Assembly (NCBI GenBank): GCA_947569225.1
Contig: CANORX010000057.1
Location: 1-6,601, forward strand
DNA length: 6,601 nucleotides
DNA from: an uncultured Clostridia bacterium
Lineage (GTDB): Bacteria; Bacillota_I; Bacilli_A; RF39; UBA660
Direction of reading: 5' to 3'
Shown: positions 1 to 5,023 of the stretch, one piece after another
How the letters are laid out: every line of letters begins with the position of its first letter
How positions within the stretch are numbered: the stretch's first letter is position 1
Made by a program: the position numbers and the translations under genes
The notes under the pieces: model-generated
Told to the model about the DNA's origin: nothing
Databases searched by the model: none
Seen by the model: only the letters and a program-made list of their open reading frames with translations

Positions 1-207
1 GGTGTACTTCTTATATTTATTAGCCCACCCTAGACTATTTTTACTTTTAACCCATTCATCAGTAATTTTGTAGTTCTCTTTTCTTAAAAGATATATGGCG
101 TGTTGTAAATCAGTTATTCTATAAATCGAATAACATTCCATCGTGGATATACTTCCATACTTCTTTAGATGATTCAACACAATATCTTTTTGACTTATCT
201 TTCCCAT
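1..207 (-). CDS. Helix-turn-helix phage protein, C-terminus cut by window edge
   Basis: The reading frame opens at ATG 205-207 and runs through the left edge with no stop, so only the first 69 residues are visible. It begins MGKISQKDIVLNHLKKYGSI and continues with a pattern (about residues 14-45: a short 'GSIS' turn, then 'ECYSIYRITDLQHAIYLLRK') typical of the small winged-HTH phage proteins grouped as HTH_39-like. In these a GSIT-type turn precedes a helix and 'I..L..AIY.LRK..Y.I' forms the recognition helix and wing. GAGGA at 214-218, 6 nt upstream, is a good ribosome site. It follows the NinB-like gene after a 2-nt gap and is probably the next gene of the same operon. A role in binding DNA late in the early operon is inferred from the fold only; the target is unknown. 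Confidence 0.7.
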   Translation of the reverse strand, partial: MGKISQKDIVLNHLKKYGSISTMECYSIYRITDLQHAIYLLRKENYKITDEWVKSKNSLGWANKYKKYT

Positions 208-209
208 CT

Positions 210-731
210 CTAATCCTCAAAATCTAATACATCTTTCCAATAGACAATATCTAATCCACATTCACTAGCCATATCTAAAATTGTTTCTATTAAGTCGTGC
301 ATTTCTTTAGTATCAAATTTAGAACTTCCATCATAGCATTTATAATCACAAAAGATTTTTTCACCAACTTGGATTCTTCTTGCTAATTGTATGGCTCTAA
401 ATCTTTCTCTTAACATTGGTACAGCCTGAGGCTCAACTAATAGATGAGTATATTTAGCTCCAGCCCTTACTAAAGCTTCAATGTAAATGTCATAATCATC
501 ATTTGACCTATCACCATTTCGAGCTTTGTCTATCTCACCTATTAGAGCCCACATATATTTGTTTTGCTGTTCCGTTCTTTTATCTTTAGCTTTAGATATT
601 ACTATGGAATATAATTCACTCTTATCTAAGTCTTGAATTAAATATTTATAGTTCTCTCGTATTGTTAGTGTTATTTCAGTTTCAAAGTTTTCACTTTTTC
701 CAGTACGAGCATAATTACCTACAAGCTTCAT
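210..731 (-). CDS. NinB-like phage recombination protein
   Basis: 173 aa. After an N-terminal beta-rich part (about 1-48) comes the signature R52-TEQQNKYMWALIGEI, which resembles the 'R(T/S)..QN..yW.llg.i' motif of NinB/Orf-like proteins. Near the C-terminus, about residues 135-160 (GSS..FDTKEMHDLIE, then a helix ending ECGLD) match the 'EM..LI......A.e.GI' ending common in this group. NinB/Orf proteins of lambdoid phages bind ssDNA and SSB and act as recombination mediators; the adjacent SSB gene fits. AGGTGA (735-740) serves as ribosome site and overlaps the SSB stop codon, suggesting coupled translation. Family assignment is from motif memory; some Bacillota relatives are annotated instead as putative HNH nucleases, but I see no convincing HNH histidine pattern. 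Confidence 0.6.
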   Translation of the reverse strand: MKLVGNYARTGKSENFETEITLTIRENYKYLIQDLDKSELYSIVISKAKDKRTEQQNKYMWALIGEIDKARNGDRSNDDYDIYIEALVRAGAKYTHLLVEPQAVPMLRERFRAIQLARRIQVGEKIFCDYKCYDGSSKFDTKEMHDLIETILDMASECGLDIVYWKDVLDFED

Positions 732-738
732 AAATCAC

Positions 739-1200
739 CTAGAAAGGTAAATCATCATCACTAATTACTACTTCTTCTCCAAAATCTTTAAATGGGTCAT
801 TTTCTACTTCTTCTTCATCTTCATCAGGTATAGCGTCATATCCGTCGTACTCAGGCTCAGGTCTTCCATCTTTAGGCTTACTTTCCAAGAAAGTCAATTC
901 GTTTACTCTTACATCAGTTGTATATCTTGTAGTTCCATCTTGGGCTTCATAGCTTCCTGTTCTTAATTTACCTGTAATACCTATTTGACTACCTTTTTTC
1001 ATATACTTAGCTAAATTCTCGGCTGTTTTATTCCAAAAGATACAACTTATAAAGTCGGCACTTTGTTTTCCAGCTTCTTTATCTTCTTTGCTGATTCCTC
1101 TATCAACAGCAATAGTCACTCTTACATAAGCTCTATTATCTTGTGTATATCTTAATTCAGGGTCAGCTACTAATCTTCCAACCAATTCAACACTATTCAT
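739..1200 (-). CDS. ssb: Single-stranded DNA-binding protein (SSB)
   Basis: 153 aa, counting from MNSVELVGRLVADPELRY, the canonical SSB N-terminus. The OB-fold covers about residues 1-105 (FISCIFWNKTAENLAKYMKKG and the G-K-L-R-T-G-S-Y strand are diagnostic). A variable acidic linker follows, and the protein ends in the conserved DDDLPF tip that recruits replication and recombination partners. A start three codons upstream (1207-1209) is possible, but the only AGGAG (1210-1214) would then abut that ATG with zero spacing; the ATG at 1198-1200 has the normal 9-nt spacing and gives the family N-terminus. The start overlaps the end of the upstream gene by 8 nt (ATGAATAG). It coats ssDNA made at the fork and by the exonuclease, probably as a tetramer. 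Confidence 0.96.
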   Translation of the reverse strand: MNSVELVGRLVADPELRYTQDNRAYVRVTIAVDRGISKEDKEAGKQSADFISCIFWNKTAENLAKYMKKGSQIGITGKLRTGSYEAQDGTTRYTTDVRVNELTFLESKPKDGRPEPEYDGYDAIPDEDEEEVENDPFKDFGEEVVISDDDLPF

Positions 1201-1513
1201 TTTTATCATCTCCTAATATTTCATCTAAGATTTCTTTGATTCCCTTTAGTCCTGATTTTAGGAAGTCTTTTAACTTGTCTTCATCTATTGACATTTTTTC
1301 AGCATTAAAGCCAATTTCCAAAGCTTCTTTTAAGTCATCTTCTTTGAATCCAGCTTCTTTTAAATGAGCACCAATATTAGCAAATAAGCTTAATATTTCT
1401 ACGCCACAGCCTAATATAGCTCCACCTTTATTAGTCATAATTAATACACTATCAGCACCCTTTAATAATTCTTCTATTCTTTTAATTTCTTTTTCATCTA
1501 TTGTTTTTTTCAT
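1193..1513 (-). CDS. Phage protein of unknown function (106 aa)
   Basis: I do not recognise a named family. From MKKTIDEKEIKRIEELLKGA the protein has an N-terminal charged helix and then a short hydrophobic, glycine-containing core (about 22-50: SVLIMTNKGGAILGCGVEIL, then SLFANIGAHL), which reads as a beta-hairpin plus amphipathic helix rather than a clear membrane span. Acidic and lysine-rich helices fill the rest, ending DDKNE. An in-frame ATG 17 codons upstream (1562-1564) would lengthen it to 123 aa, but that start has no good ribosome site and would overlap the upstream gene by 71 nt. GAGAGG at 1523-1528 lies 9 nt from the chosen ATG. It overlaps the preceding gene by 20 nt and SSB by 8 nt, so translation is probably coupled. 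Position between exonuclease and SSB suggests an accessory role in recombination or replication, which is inference. Confidence 0.8.
   Translation of the reverse strand: MKKTIDEKEIKRIEELLKGADSVLIMTNKGGAILGCGVEILSLFANIGAHLKEAGFKEDDLKEALEIGFNAEKMSIDEDKLKDFLKSGLKGIKEILDEILGDDKNE
1210..1214 (-). promoter_or_regulatory. SSB ribosome binding site, decides the start
   Basis: AGGAG on the minus strand lies directly against the upstream ATG (1207-1209) but 9 nt from ATG 1198-1200. It selects the downstream start, which also gives the canonical SSB N-terminus. Confidence 0.75.
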
Positions 1514-1769
1514 TTTGTTTTTCCTCTCTTTCTCTAATTTCTCTAAGTCCAGCGTATAGGTCATCTATTCTTCTTTCTATCCAGCTGTTCTTTTCATTTA
1601 TTAAACTTTCATAATCTTTTTGAAATGTTATTGTTTTTGGCTCAGCATTATATCTTTCACTATCGTCCATATATCTTGTTGGAGTTTTCTTGATATAAGT
1701 TAAGGTCATACAAGTTGCTATTTCAAAATCAATACTATTTATAAAATTTATTAACTCTTCTTTAGTCAT
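1494..1769 (-). CDS. Phage protein of unknown function (91 aa)
   Basis: No family recognised. The protein starts MTKEELINFINSIDFEIA. The N-terminal third looks like a small alpha/beta segment (including CMTLTYIKKTP), the middle contains a polar stretch (RYMDDSERYNAEPKTITF), and the last 40 residues form a highly charged helix with heptad character ending REREEKQNEKNNR, probably a coiled coil. An ATG eight codons upstream (1791-1793) would give 99 aa, but GGAGG at 1779-1783 is correctly spaced (9 nt) only for the ATG at 1767-1769. It overlaps the exonuclease gene by 8 nt (ATGACTAA), the same overlap size seen between the next gene and SSB. No function can be assigned. Confidence 0.8.
   Translation of the reverse strand: MTKEELINFINSIDFEIATCMTLTYIKKTPTRYMDDSERYNAEPKTITFQKDYESLINEKNSWIERRIDDLYAGLREIREREEKQNEKNNR
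1523..1528 (-). promoter_or_regulatory. Ribosome binding site selecting the 106-aa start
   Basis: GAGAGG on the minus strand, 9 nt upstream of ATG 1511-1513 and inside the 3' end of the preceding gene. It favours the shorter form of the unknown protein over a start at 1564. Confidence 0.6.
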
Positions 1770-2367
1770 TGTTATATACCTCCAAAAATTCATTTAATTT
1801 TTTTATTAAAACCTCTCTAGGTTTTCTTTTTATTTCTACTATTTGTCCTATTCCTTTTTTAGGAAGCCAAATAGCATATAGTTTTTCAAAAGTCTTGCCC
1901 ATAGCTAATTCATAATAAGATAGTTGCCAGCTTAGATATTCTTCGTCCAATTCAGCTGTTGTCTTAATATCACATAAGCTTAAATACCCTTTGACATTTG
2001 CTATCATATCGAATCTACCAGCATACTTTTTTTCAAATTGAATCATCATCTCTTGTTCCAAAACATCTATGTTGTATCTATTCTTTAGCTTTAAATATTG
2101 TCTTAGACTTGCTTCTTGAATATAAGTTAGTTCTTTAGCTTGAATAGTGACATCAAAAGCCTCTTGAATAGCCATTGTTTTAATGTTAGCTTCATACATC
2201 TCTATTGATTCGTGTATCGTTGTTCCGTATTGAGCTTTTTTATTTAATATTTTTCTATCGACACCTTTATATTTATCAGGAAATATAAAGTGTAGGATTT
2301 CACTAACACTTGGAGTTATTACTCCATCAACTAAATAGATGTGTGGCTCTTCTAAAAAGTCAATCAT
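1762..2367 (-). CDS. PD-(D/E)XK nuclease, RecB/Cas4-like phage exonuclease
   Basis: 201 aa. The N-terminus (EPHIYLVDGVITPSVSEIL) is the beta-hairpin typical of phage RecB-like nucleases. The catalytic series is visible: G-TTIHESIE with H52 and E56 (motif I region), E105 in LEQE, G117-R-F-D120, D133-I-K135 (the D/E-x-K element) and Q148-LSYYE (the QxxxY helix of the RecB/AddB/Cas4 branch). Such proteins degrade one strand of duplex ends with Mg2+, leaving ssDNA for an annealing protein, and the annealing-protein gene lies two genes upstream, as in Red/RecET modules. The start is fixed by the motif-bearing N-terminus and by an in-frame TGA two codons before it. The ribosome site is weak (GTTGAG), so translation may depend on coupling; the ATG overlaps an ancestral TAA of the upstream gene (TAATG, 2365-2369). 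Confidence 0.88.
   Translation of the reverse strand: MIDFLEEPHIYLVDGVITPSVSEILHFIFPDKYKGVDRKILNKKAQYGTTIHESIEMYEANIKTMAIQEAFDVTIQAKELTYIQEASLRQYLKLKNRYNIDVLEQEMMIQFEKKYAGRFDMIANVKGYLSLCDIKTTAELDEEYLSWQLSYYELAMGKTFEKLYAIWLPKKGIGQIVEIKRKPREVLIKKLNEFLEVYNND
1779..1783 (-). promoter_or_regulatory. Ribosome binding site selecting the 91-aa start
   Basis: GGAGG on the minus strand, 9 nt from ATG 1767-1769. It lies between the two candidate ATGs and so cannot serve the one at 1793. It is embedded in the 3' end of the exonuclease gene. Confidence 0.7.
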
Positions 2368-2417
2368 TACTCAACATCAATAGTTATTTAACTTGATAAA
2401 ATTGAATCTTTAGAATA
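2367..2417 (-). pseudogene. Fossil C-terminal tail of the upstream gene, behind a stop
   Basis: Reading on in frame past the TAA at 2418-2420 gives YSKDSILSS, a second TAA (2388-2390), then ITIDVE and a terminal TAA at 2367-2369. Replacing each of the two internal TAA codons by lysine (AAA, one base change) restores a tail (E-K-YSKDSILSS-K-ITIDVE) that looks like the usual end of this phage family. The final TAA overlaps the exonuclease ATG as TAATG, a normal coupling arrangement. The intergenic stretch is therefore best read as decayed coding sequence. Confidence 0.6.
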
Positions 2418-2687
2418 TTATTCATAAATTTCAGGACATTCTTTTTTGAATCTAGCCGAATCAAATCTTTTAGTTGTATATCCTTTTTTTATCTTAGCGG
2501 AGAATCCATCTCTAATAACGCTATCTTTTCCTACTGATTCCATAGCTTCTTTTAGTTGAGCTTTAAAATCTTTATCCATTAAGTCAAACTCTAATTTTAA
2601 CTTTGCTAATTTTTTATAATCTTCAATAGTTTTTTCAGGTATAACTATCTCACCTTTTTCAATGATTACTAATTTATTTTCTTCCAT
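2418..2687 (-). CDS. Small conserved phage protein, C-terminally truncated
   Basis: 89 aa from ATG 2685-2687 with GGAGG at 2696-2700 (8-nt spacing). The plan is that of a widespread but uncharacterised Bacillota phage family found beside recombination genes: short N-terminal strand (LVIIEKGEIVIPEKTIEDY), a long lysine/glutamate helix (about 23-50), then 'KDSVIRDGFSAKIKKGYTTKRFDSARFKKECPEIYE'. Relatives, as I recall them, continue after the 'P(E/D)(I/L)YE' element with roughly 20 more residues of the type 'KY.K.S.V..S..I.V'. Here a TAA at 2418-2420 ends the frame exactly there, but the missing tail is still readable downstream (see the separate pseudogene entry). The shortened protein may retain function, since the helical core is intact. 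Its place between annealing protein and exonuclease suggests a partner of one of them; that is inference. Confidence 0.82.
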   Translation of the reverse strand: MEENKLVIIEKGEIVIPEKTIEDYKKLAKLKLEFDLMDKDFKAQLKEAMESVGKDSVIRDGFSAKIKKGYTTKRFDSARFKKECPEIYE

Positions 2688-2699
2688 CTTTAATTCCTC

Positions 2700-3548
2700 C
2701 TAATCTAAATAGTTATCATCATCTTGCGGAGCTTCAACAGGTGCTTCCACTTTTTGATTTTCTTTTCTTTTTATTAAGCTACTAGCTTCTAGTAAAGTAA
2801 GTTCAGTTATTTTTATCTTTCCTATATGTTTCATCAAAGGTACTAATTCCTCAGCTGTATAAAGTTTCTTGATAATTTCTATTTGATTTTCCTGTACTGG
2901 TAAATCTCCACCTTTTGGCTGTTCTTTCTTTGGTGTAGCTTTTGTAGTTGTTTTTTTAGGTGCTTCTTTTGGCTTTTCAGCTGGTGCGGATTCACTCTCA
3001 TCAGTTCTCTTTAAAAATTCATCACTTTCACTATCACTATAAATTCCTGAGTAAGCAATTCTACTATTTTTAAGAACTACCCTATCAAAACATCTTTTCA
3101 AAGCCATAGCGTAAGGATAATCATTTTTACAATTATCTTTACTAACTTCTCCAACTTCATATAATCCCTGTTCAGGACATATATAGCTATATACAAGTGA
3201 GTTGTTATATCCCTCTTTGTCTAGTGACATACATTCAGGCTTGAATTTTAATTTTTCTTCTAATACATCATTAATTTTTAAACAACCATCGTGACTTATA
3301 ATAAGTCCGCTATACATAGCTTTTGTTTTATTGGCATAGGTGTTTACTAATATCCAAAAATCACTTGGCTCTAATACGCCCTTATATTTTTCACTATTTA
3401 ATAATTCAGTAGCTTTATTTTTAGCTTCGTTATACTTTGGTGTATGAAATTCCACTGGTATTTTTTTACCATTTATATTTTCTTCTTTTTTCTCACCGAA
3501 GTTATATGTTGTCTTTTTTTCTTTGGTTTTCGTCTTGGCTGTTGCCAT
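2700..3548 (-). CDS. Putative phage single-strand annealing (Rad52/Erf/Sak-like) protein
   Basis: 282 aa. Domain order: a lysine-rich N-terminus (1-30); a core of about 31-180 that includes FWILVNTYANKTKAMYSGLI, a GEVS strand (133-136) and the block YPYAMALKRCFDRVVL (144-159) followed by 'GIYSDSESDEF'. The A-x-x-x-x-KRAxxRA-like helix leading into an acidic 'YS(D/E)xExDEF' segment resembles Rad52/Erf/Sak-type annealing proteins. A Pro/Lys/Thr-rich linker (187-215) follows, and a C-terminal helical module (219-262, QIEIIKKLY...LTLLEASSLIKRKE) of the kind often found at the end of phage annealing and replication proteins. It ends in an acidic tail. The usual role is loading onto exonuclease-made ssDNA and annealing complementary strands. 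GGAGG at 3559-3563 is 10 nt from the ATG. Support is context plus motif pattern; the exact family is uncertain. Confidence 0.6.
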   Translation of the reverse strand: MATAKTKTKEKKTTYNFGEKKEENINGKKIPVEFHTPKYNEAKNKATELLNSEKYKGVLEPSDFWILVNTYANKTKAMYSGLIISHDGCLKINDVLEEKLKFKPECMSLDKEGYNNSLVYSYICPEQGLYEVGEVSKDNCKNDYPYAMALKRCFDRVVLKNSRIAYSGIYSDSESDEFLKRTDESESAPAEKPKEAPKKTTTKATPKKEQPKGGDLPVQENQIEIIKKLYTAEELVPLMKHIGKIKITELTLLEASSLIKRKENQKVEAPVEAPQDDDNYLD

Positions 3549-3715
3549 TGTTTTAATTCCTCCTTTAATTTTTTTATTTCATTTTTTTGTCGAGTAATAA
3601 TTCTATCTTTGTACTCATCTTCTTTTTGTAAAGTTTCATAATTATTTTCTAAAGTGTTATATTTTCTTAATAATCTCCAATACCGCCCTGTTCTAACTAA
3701 AGTTTCTTTTATCAT
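3473..3715 (-). CDS. Small coiled-coil basic protein overlapping the annealing-protein gene
   Basis: 80 aa, no family recognised. Residues about 14-58 (LLRKYNTLENNYETLQKEDE, then further heptads to KKLKEELKQW) are strongly predicted coiled coil by eye; the last 22 residues are very basic (RRKPKKKRQ..., ending RKKKKI) and could bind nucleic acid. Its ATG overlaps the stop of the helicase-loader gene (ATGA, 3712-3715), arguing for translational coupling; its own ribosome site is mediocre. The last 76 nt lie out of frame inside the annealing-protein gene, and that gene's ribosome site is embedded in codons for KEEL. If this gene is not real, a 163-nt gap would be left in an otherwise gapless stretch. 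A slippery AAAAAAG lies at its end (see findings). Confidence 0.65.
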   Translation of the reverse strand: MIKETLVRTGRYWRLLRKYNTLENNYETLQKEDEYKDRIITRQKNEIKKLKEELKQWQQPRRKPKKKRQHITSVRKKKKI

Positions 3716-4110
3716 TCCTTATACCCCAATAGCATAGAATCAGTTTTGTTGGTAATAGCTTTTCTATATTCAAAAATTTCATCTAGTAGTTCTTTAGGAT
3801 ATTCCTTTTTTAAAGAATACCAATCAATCATATCTTTTAAATATTTCATTCTTTCTTTTGGAATTGACTTATTATTTTCTAAAACTTTATGTAAGTGAAT
3901 TGGCATTTGATTTTTGTATTCTTCTACCAATTCCGCACATACAGGAAAATACTTGTTTTTAGTTCCTATTGAATGAATAGCCATATAGAAAATTGTGACA
4001 TCTCCACTACTAAACACTTCATACCAAGTTGTTAGCTCATCATCTTTCATATCTTTCAAATAAAGATTAGCCAATTTTTTCATACCTTTTAGAAATTCTA
4101 ATTTTGTCAT
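3712..4110 (-). CDS. Helicase loader, G39P/DnaI-like N-terminal family
   Basis: 132 aa. The first 70 residues (MTKLEFLKGMKKLANLY, then 'ELTTWYEVFSSGDVTIFYMAIHSIGTKNKYFPVCAELVEEYKN') follow the pattern of the 'loader and inhibitor of phage G40P' family. There an N-terminal three- to four-helix bundle with 'WY..f......f..ai.......fP...el' is followed by a disordered or helical C-terminus that binds replicative helicase. SPP1 G39P delivers the helicase to the initiator-bound origin. Here no helicase is encoded, so the host DnaB-type helicase is the likely client. It directly follows the initiator gene with a 4-nt ATGA overlap (4107-4110), as in SPP1-like replication modules. AGAGG at 4120-4124 is 9 nt from the ATG. 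Family call is by pattern only. Confidence 0.65.
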   Translation of the reverse strand: MTKLEFLKGMKKLANLYLKDMKDDELTTWYEVFSSGDVTIFYMAIHSIGTKNKYFPVCAELVEEYKNQMPIHLHKVLENNKSIPKERMKYLKDMIDWYSLKKEYPKELLDEIFEYRKAITNKTDSMLLGYKE

Positions 4111-4961
4111 TGTACTCTACCTCTTTCAAGTTCAATAGCTCTATCTAAATCCGACATTGATATATCTTTCAAAGTCTTCTTTTTTGGAGTTGTTTTTTGA
4201 TTTAGGTAGCCCTCAAATTTATTGCTAAATAAAGTTTCAGGTCTTAAAAATTTTTCAAAATCAGTTCCTAGCCATTCATCAGCTTTATTATCAATAACAA
4301 TTTTAAAATCGTTTACTTCAAATCCATCATTGATTCTAGCTCTAATCAATTTTTTAGTTTTATCACTTGAATATTTATAATGAGAATTAGTTTTTAAATT
4401 AAGATAATCAATAATACCTTTTATTTCTTCCAAAGATATTTTTTCTTCATTATTTATAATTTCAATATTATTTTCATTATCAATTTCATCTTCATTTTCA
4501 TATTCATATTCAATTTCAGTATTTGTTAAGTTATTTGCTTGTGTATTTGCTTCATCATTTGCTTTAGCAAAATCTTTAGCACTTTTTTTGTTTGCTCCTT
4601 TTTTTCCAGCCTCAGCCCTTTTATCACTTAGAATTCCATCTCTTCTCATTCTTTTTTGAAATAATAAATCTTCTTCTAAAGTTAAAACTTTTTCTTCCAA
4701 TAATTCTCTTAAAGAATGTTCAATTATAGAAATGTCATAAGGCATTTGTTTAGCAAGTTTCAAAGCAAAGTTTTTTATATTGTCATCAGTTTGCTTATCT
4801 TTTTGCTTTAGCAAAATACACCCGTATTCATCACTTTTATGTAAGATACACATTATTCTTACATAAACTCCAGTTGATTCAGCACTACACTCTATCAACT
4901 TTTCATCAGTTAAAAAGTCTTGCACATATAAAGGAAGATAAGGTTGATTTCTCAAAGCCAT
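4107..4961 (-). CDS. Phage replication initiator / replisome organiser
   Basis: 284 aa. The N-terminal domain (about 5-105; PYLPLYVQDFLTDEKLIECS, then a 'TGVYVRIMCILH' helix) is the winged-helix DUF1376-like DNA-binding domain of phage replisome organisers. It is followed by the typical 'SDKRAEAGKKG' element (112-122), a low-complexity Asn/Glu-rich linker (about 130-175) and a C-terminal 'conserved phage' domain of the Phg_2220_C type (about 181-254: IIDYLNLKTNSHYKYSSDKT, then 'LIRARINDGF', 'WLGTDFEKFLRPETLFS', 'FEGYLNQ'). Such proteins melt the phage origin and recruit the helicase loader, encoded by the next gene. GGAGG at 4974-4978 is 12 nt upstream of the ATG. The DNA encoding the linker carries iterons and an AT-rich tract, probably the origin itself. 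Confidence 0.88.
   Translation of the reverse strand: MALRNQPYLPLYVQDFLTDEKLIECSAESTGVYVRIMCILHKSDEYGCILLKQKDKQTDDNIKNFALKLAKQMPYDISIIEHSLRELLEEKVLTLEEDLLFQKRMRRDGILSDKRAEAGKKGANKKSAKDFAKANDEANTQANNLTNTEIEYEYENEDEIDNENNIEIINNEEKISLEEIKGIIDYLNLKTNSHYKYSSDKTKKLIRARINDGFEVNDFKIVIDNKADEWLGTDFEKFLRPETLFSNKFEGYLNQKTTPKKKTLKDISMSDLDRAIELERGRVQ
4437..4517. other. AT-rich tract beside the iterons, candidate origin unwinding element
   Basis: About 81 bp of nearly pure A/T with short G/C-sparse repeats of the type GAA(A/T)AT(T/G) on the minus strand, encoding EIEYEYENEDEIDNENNIEI and onward. It follows the iteron array within the initiator gene, as the AT-rich region follows the iterons in the lambda O gene. 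The origin role is inferred from this arrangement. Confidence 0.45.
4521..4563 (-). repeat. Four 12-bp-spaced iterons in the initiator gene
   Basis: On the minus strand AGCAAAT occurs three times (4557-4563, 4545-4551, 4533-4539) and AACAAAT once (4521-4527), each starting exactly 12 bp after the previous one. Sites separated by about one helical turn lie on one face of the DNA, as in phage iterons. In protein the array encodes Ala/Thr-Asn every fourth residue of the initiator's disordered linker. Together with the adjoining AT-rich tract this is a candidate origin. Confidence 0.6.
4557..4572. repeat. 16-bp dyad ATTTGCTTTAGCAAAA, copy 1
   Basis: TTTGCT and AGCAAA separated by TT form a dyad at the outer iteron. 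It encodes FAKAN in the initiator reading frame. An almost identical copy lies at 4801-4816 in another frame and one on the opposite strand at 6477-6492. Confidence 0.6.
4801..4816. repeat. 16-bp dyad TTTTGCTTTAGCAAAA, copy 2
   Basis: Fifteen bases are identical to copy 1 in the same gene, but here they encode ILLKQK in a different frame from the FAKAN of copy 1, so protein sequence does not explain the match. Another TTTGCT lies exactly 12 bp away (4790-4795), echoing the iteron spacing. Confidence 0.55.
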
Positions 4962-4987
4962 TTTTTGTAATTACCTCCATTCCTTTT

Positions 4988-5016
4988 TTGCTTTTTTCTC
5001 TCTTAGATGATATAAT
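4988..5016 (+). promoter_or_regulatory. Plus-strand promoter antisense to the early operon
   Basis: TTGCTT (4988-4993), a 17-bp spacer, then a perfect TATAAT (5011-5016) preceded by TG plus one base (5008-5010), that is an extended -10. Transcription would start near 5023, opposite to the operon. The -35 box is only moderate. In very AT-rich DNA chance TATAAT boxes are common, but the full TGnTATAAT with a 17-bp-spaced TTG element and a matching downstream terminator is less so. Confidence 0.45.
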
Positions 5017-5023
5017 CTAAGAG
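5000..5023. promoter_or_regulatory. Perfect 9-bp inverted repeat over the plus-strand -10, operator candidate
   Basis: CTCTTAGAT and ATCTAAGAG flank six bases (5009-5014), a perfect dyad covering the TGnTATAAT element. On neither strand is it followed by a T-run, so it is not a terminator. A dimeric regulator bound here would block the plus-strand promoter. It also lies 12-20 nt upstream of the initiator gene's ribosome site, so an RNA hairpin acting on the leader is an alternative. Confidence 0.5.

Noticed and set aside
1143..1367. Plus-strand open frame of 74 codons
   Set aside because: It is antisense to the SSB and 106-aa genes, is Ser/Phe-rich as expected from the reverse of Lys/Glu-rich coding sequence, and has no ribosome site.
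2367..2420. Reassignment of TAA to an amino acid
   Set aside because: TAA ends the exonuclease, Cro-like, membrane-protein and repressor genes at sensible points, so a changed code is less likely than two mutations in one gene.
3444..3641. Plus-strand open frame of 65 codons, Phe/Cys-rich and membrane-like
   Set aside because: It mirrors lysine-rich codons of the annealing-protein and coiled-coil genes; no ribosome site or promoter.
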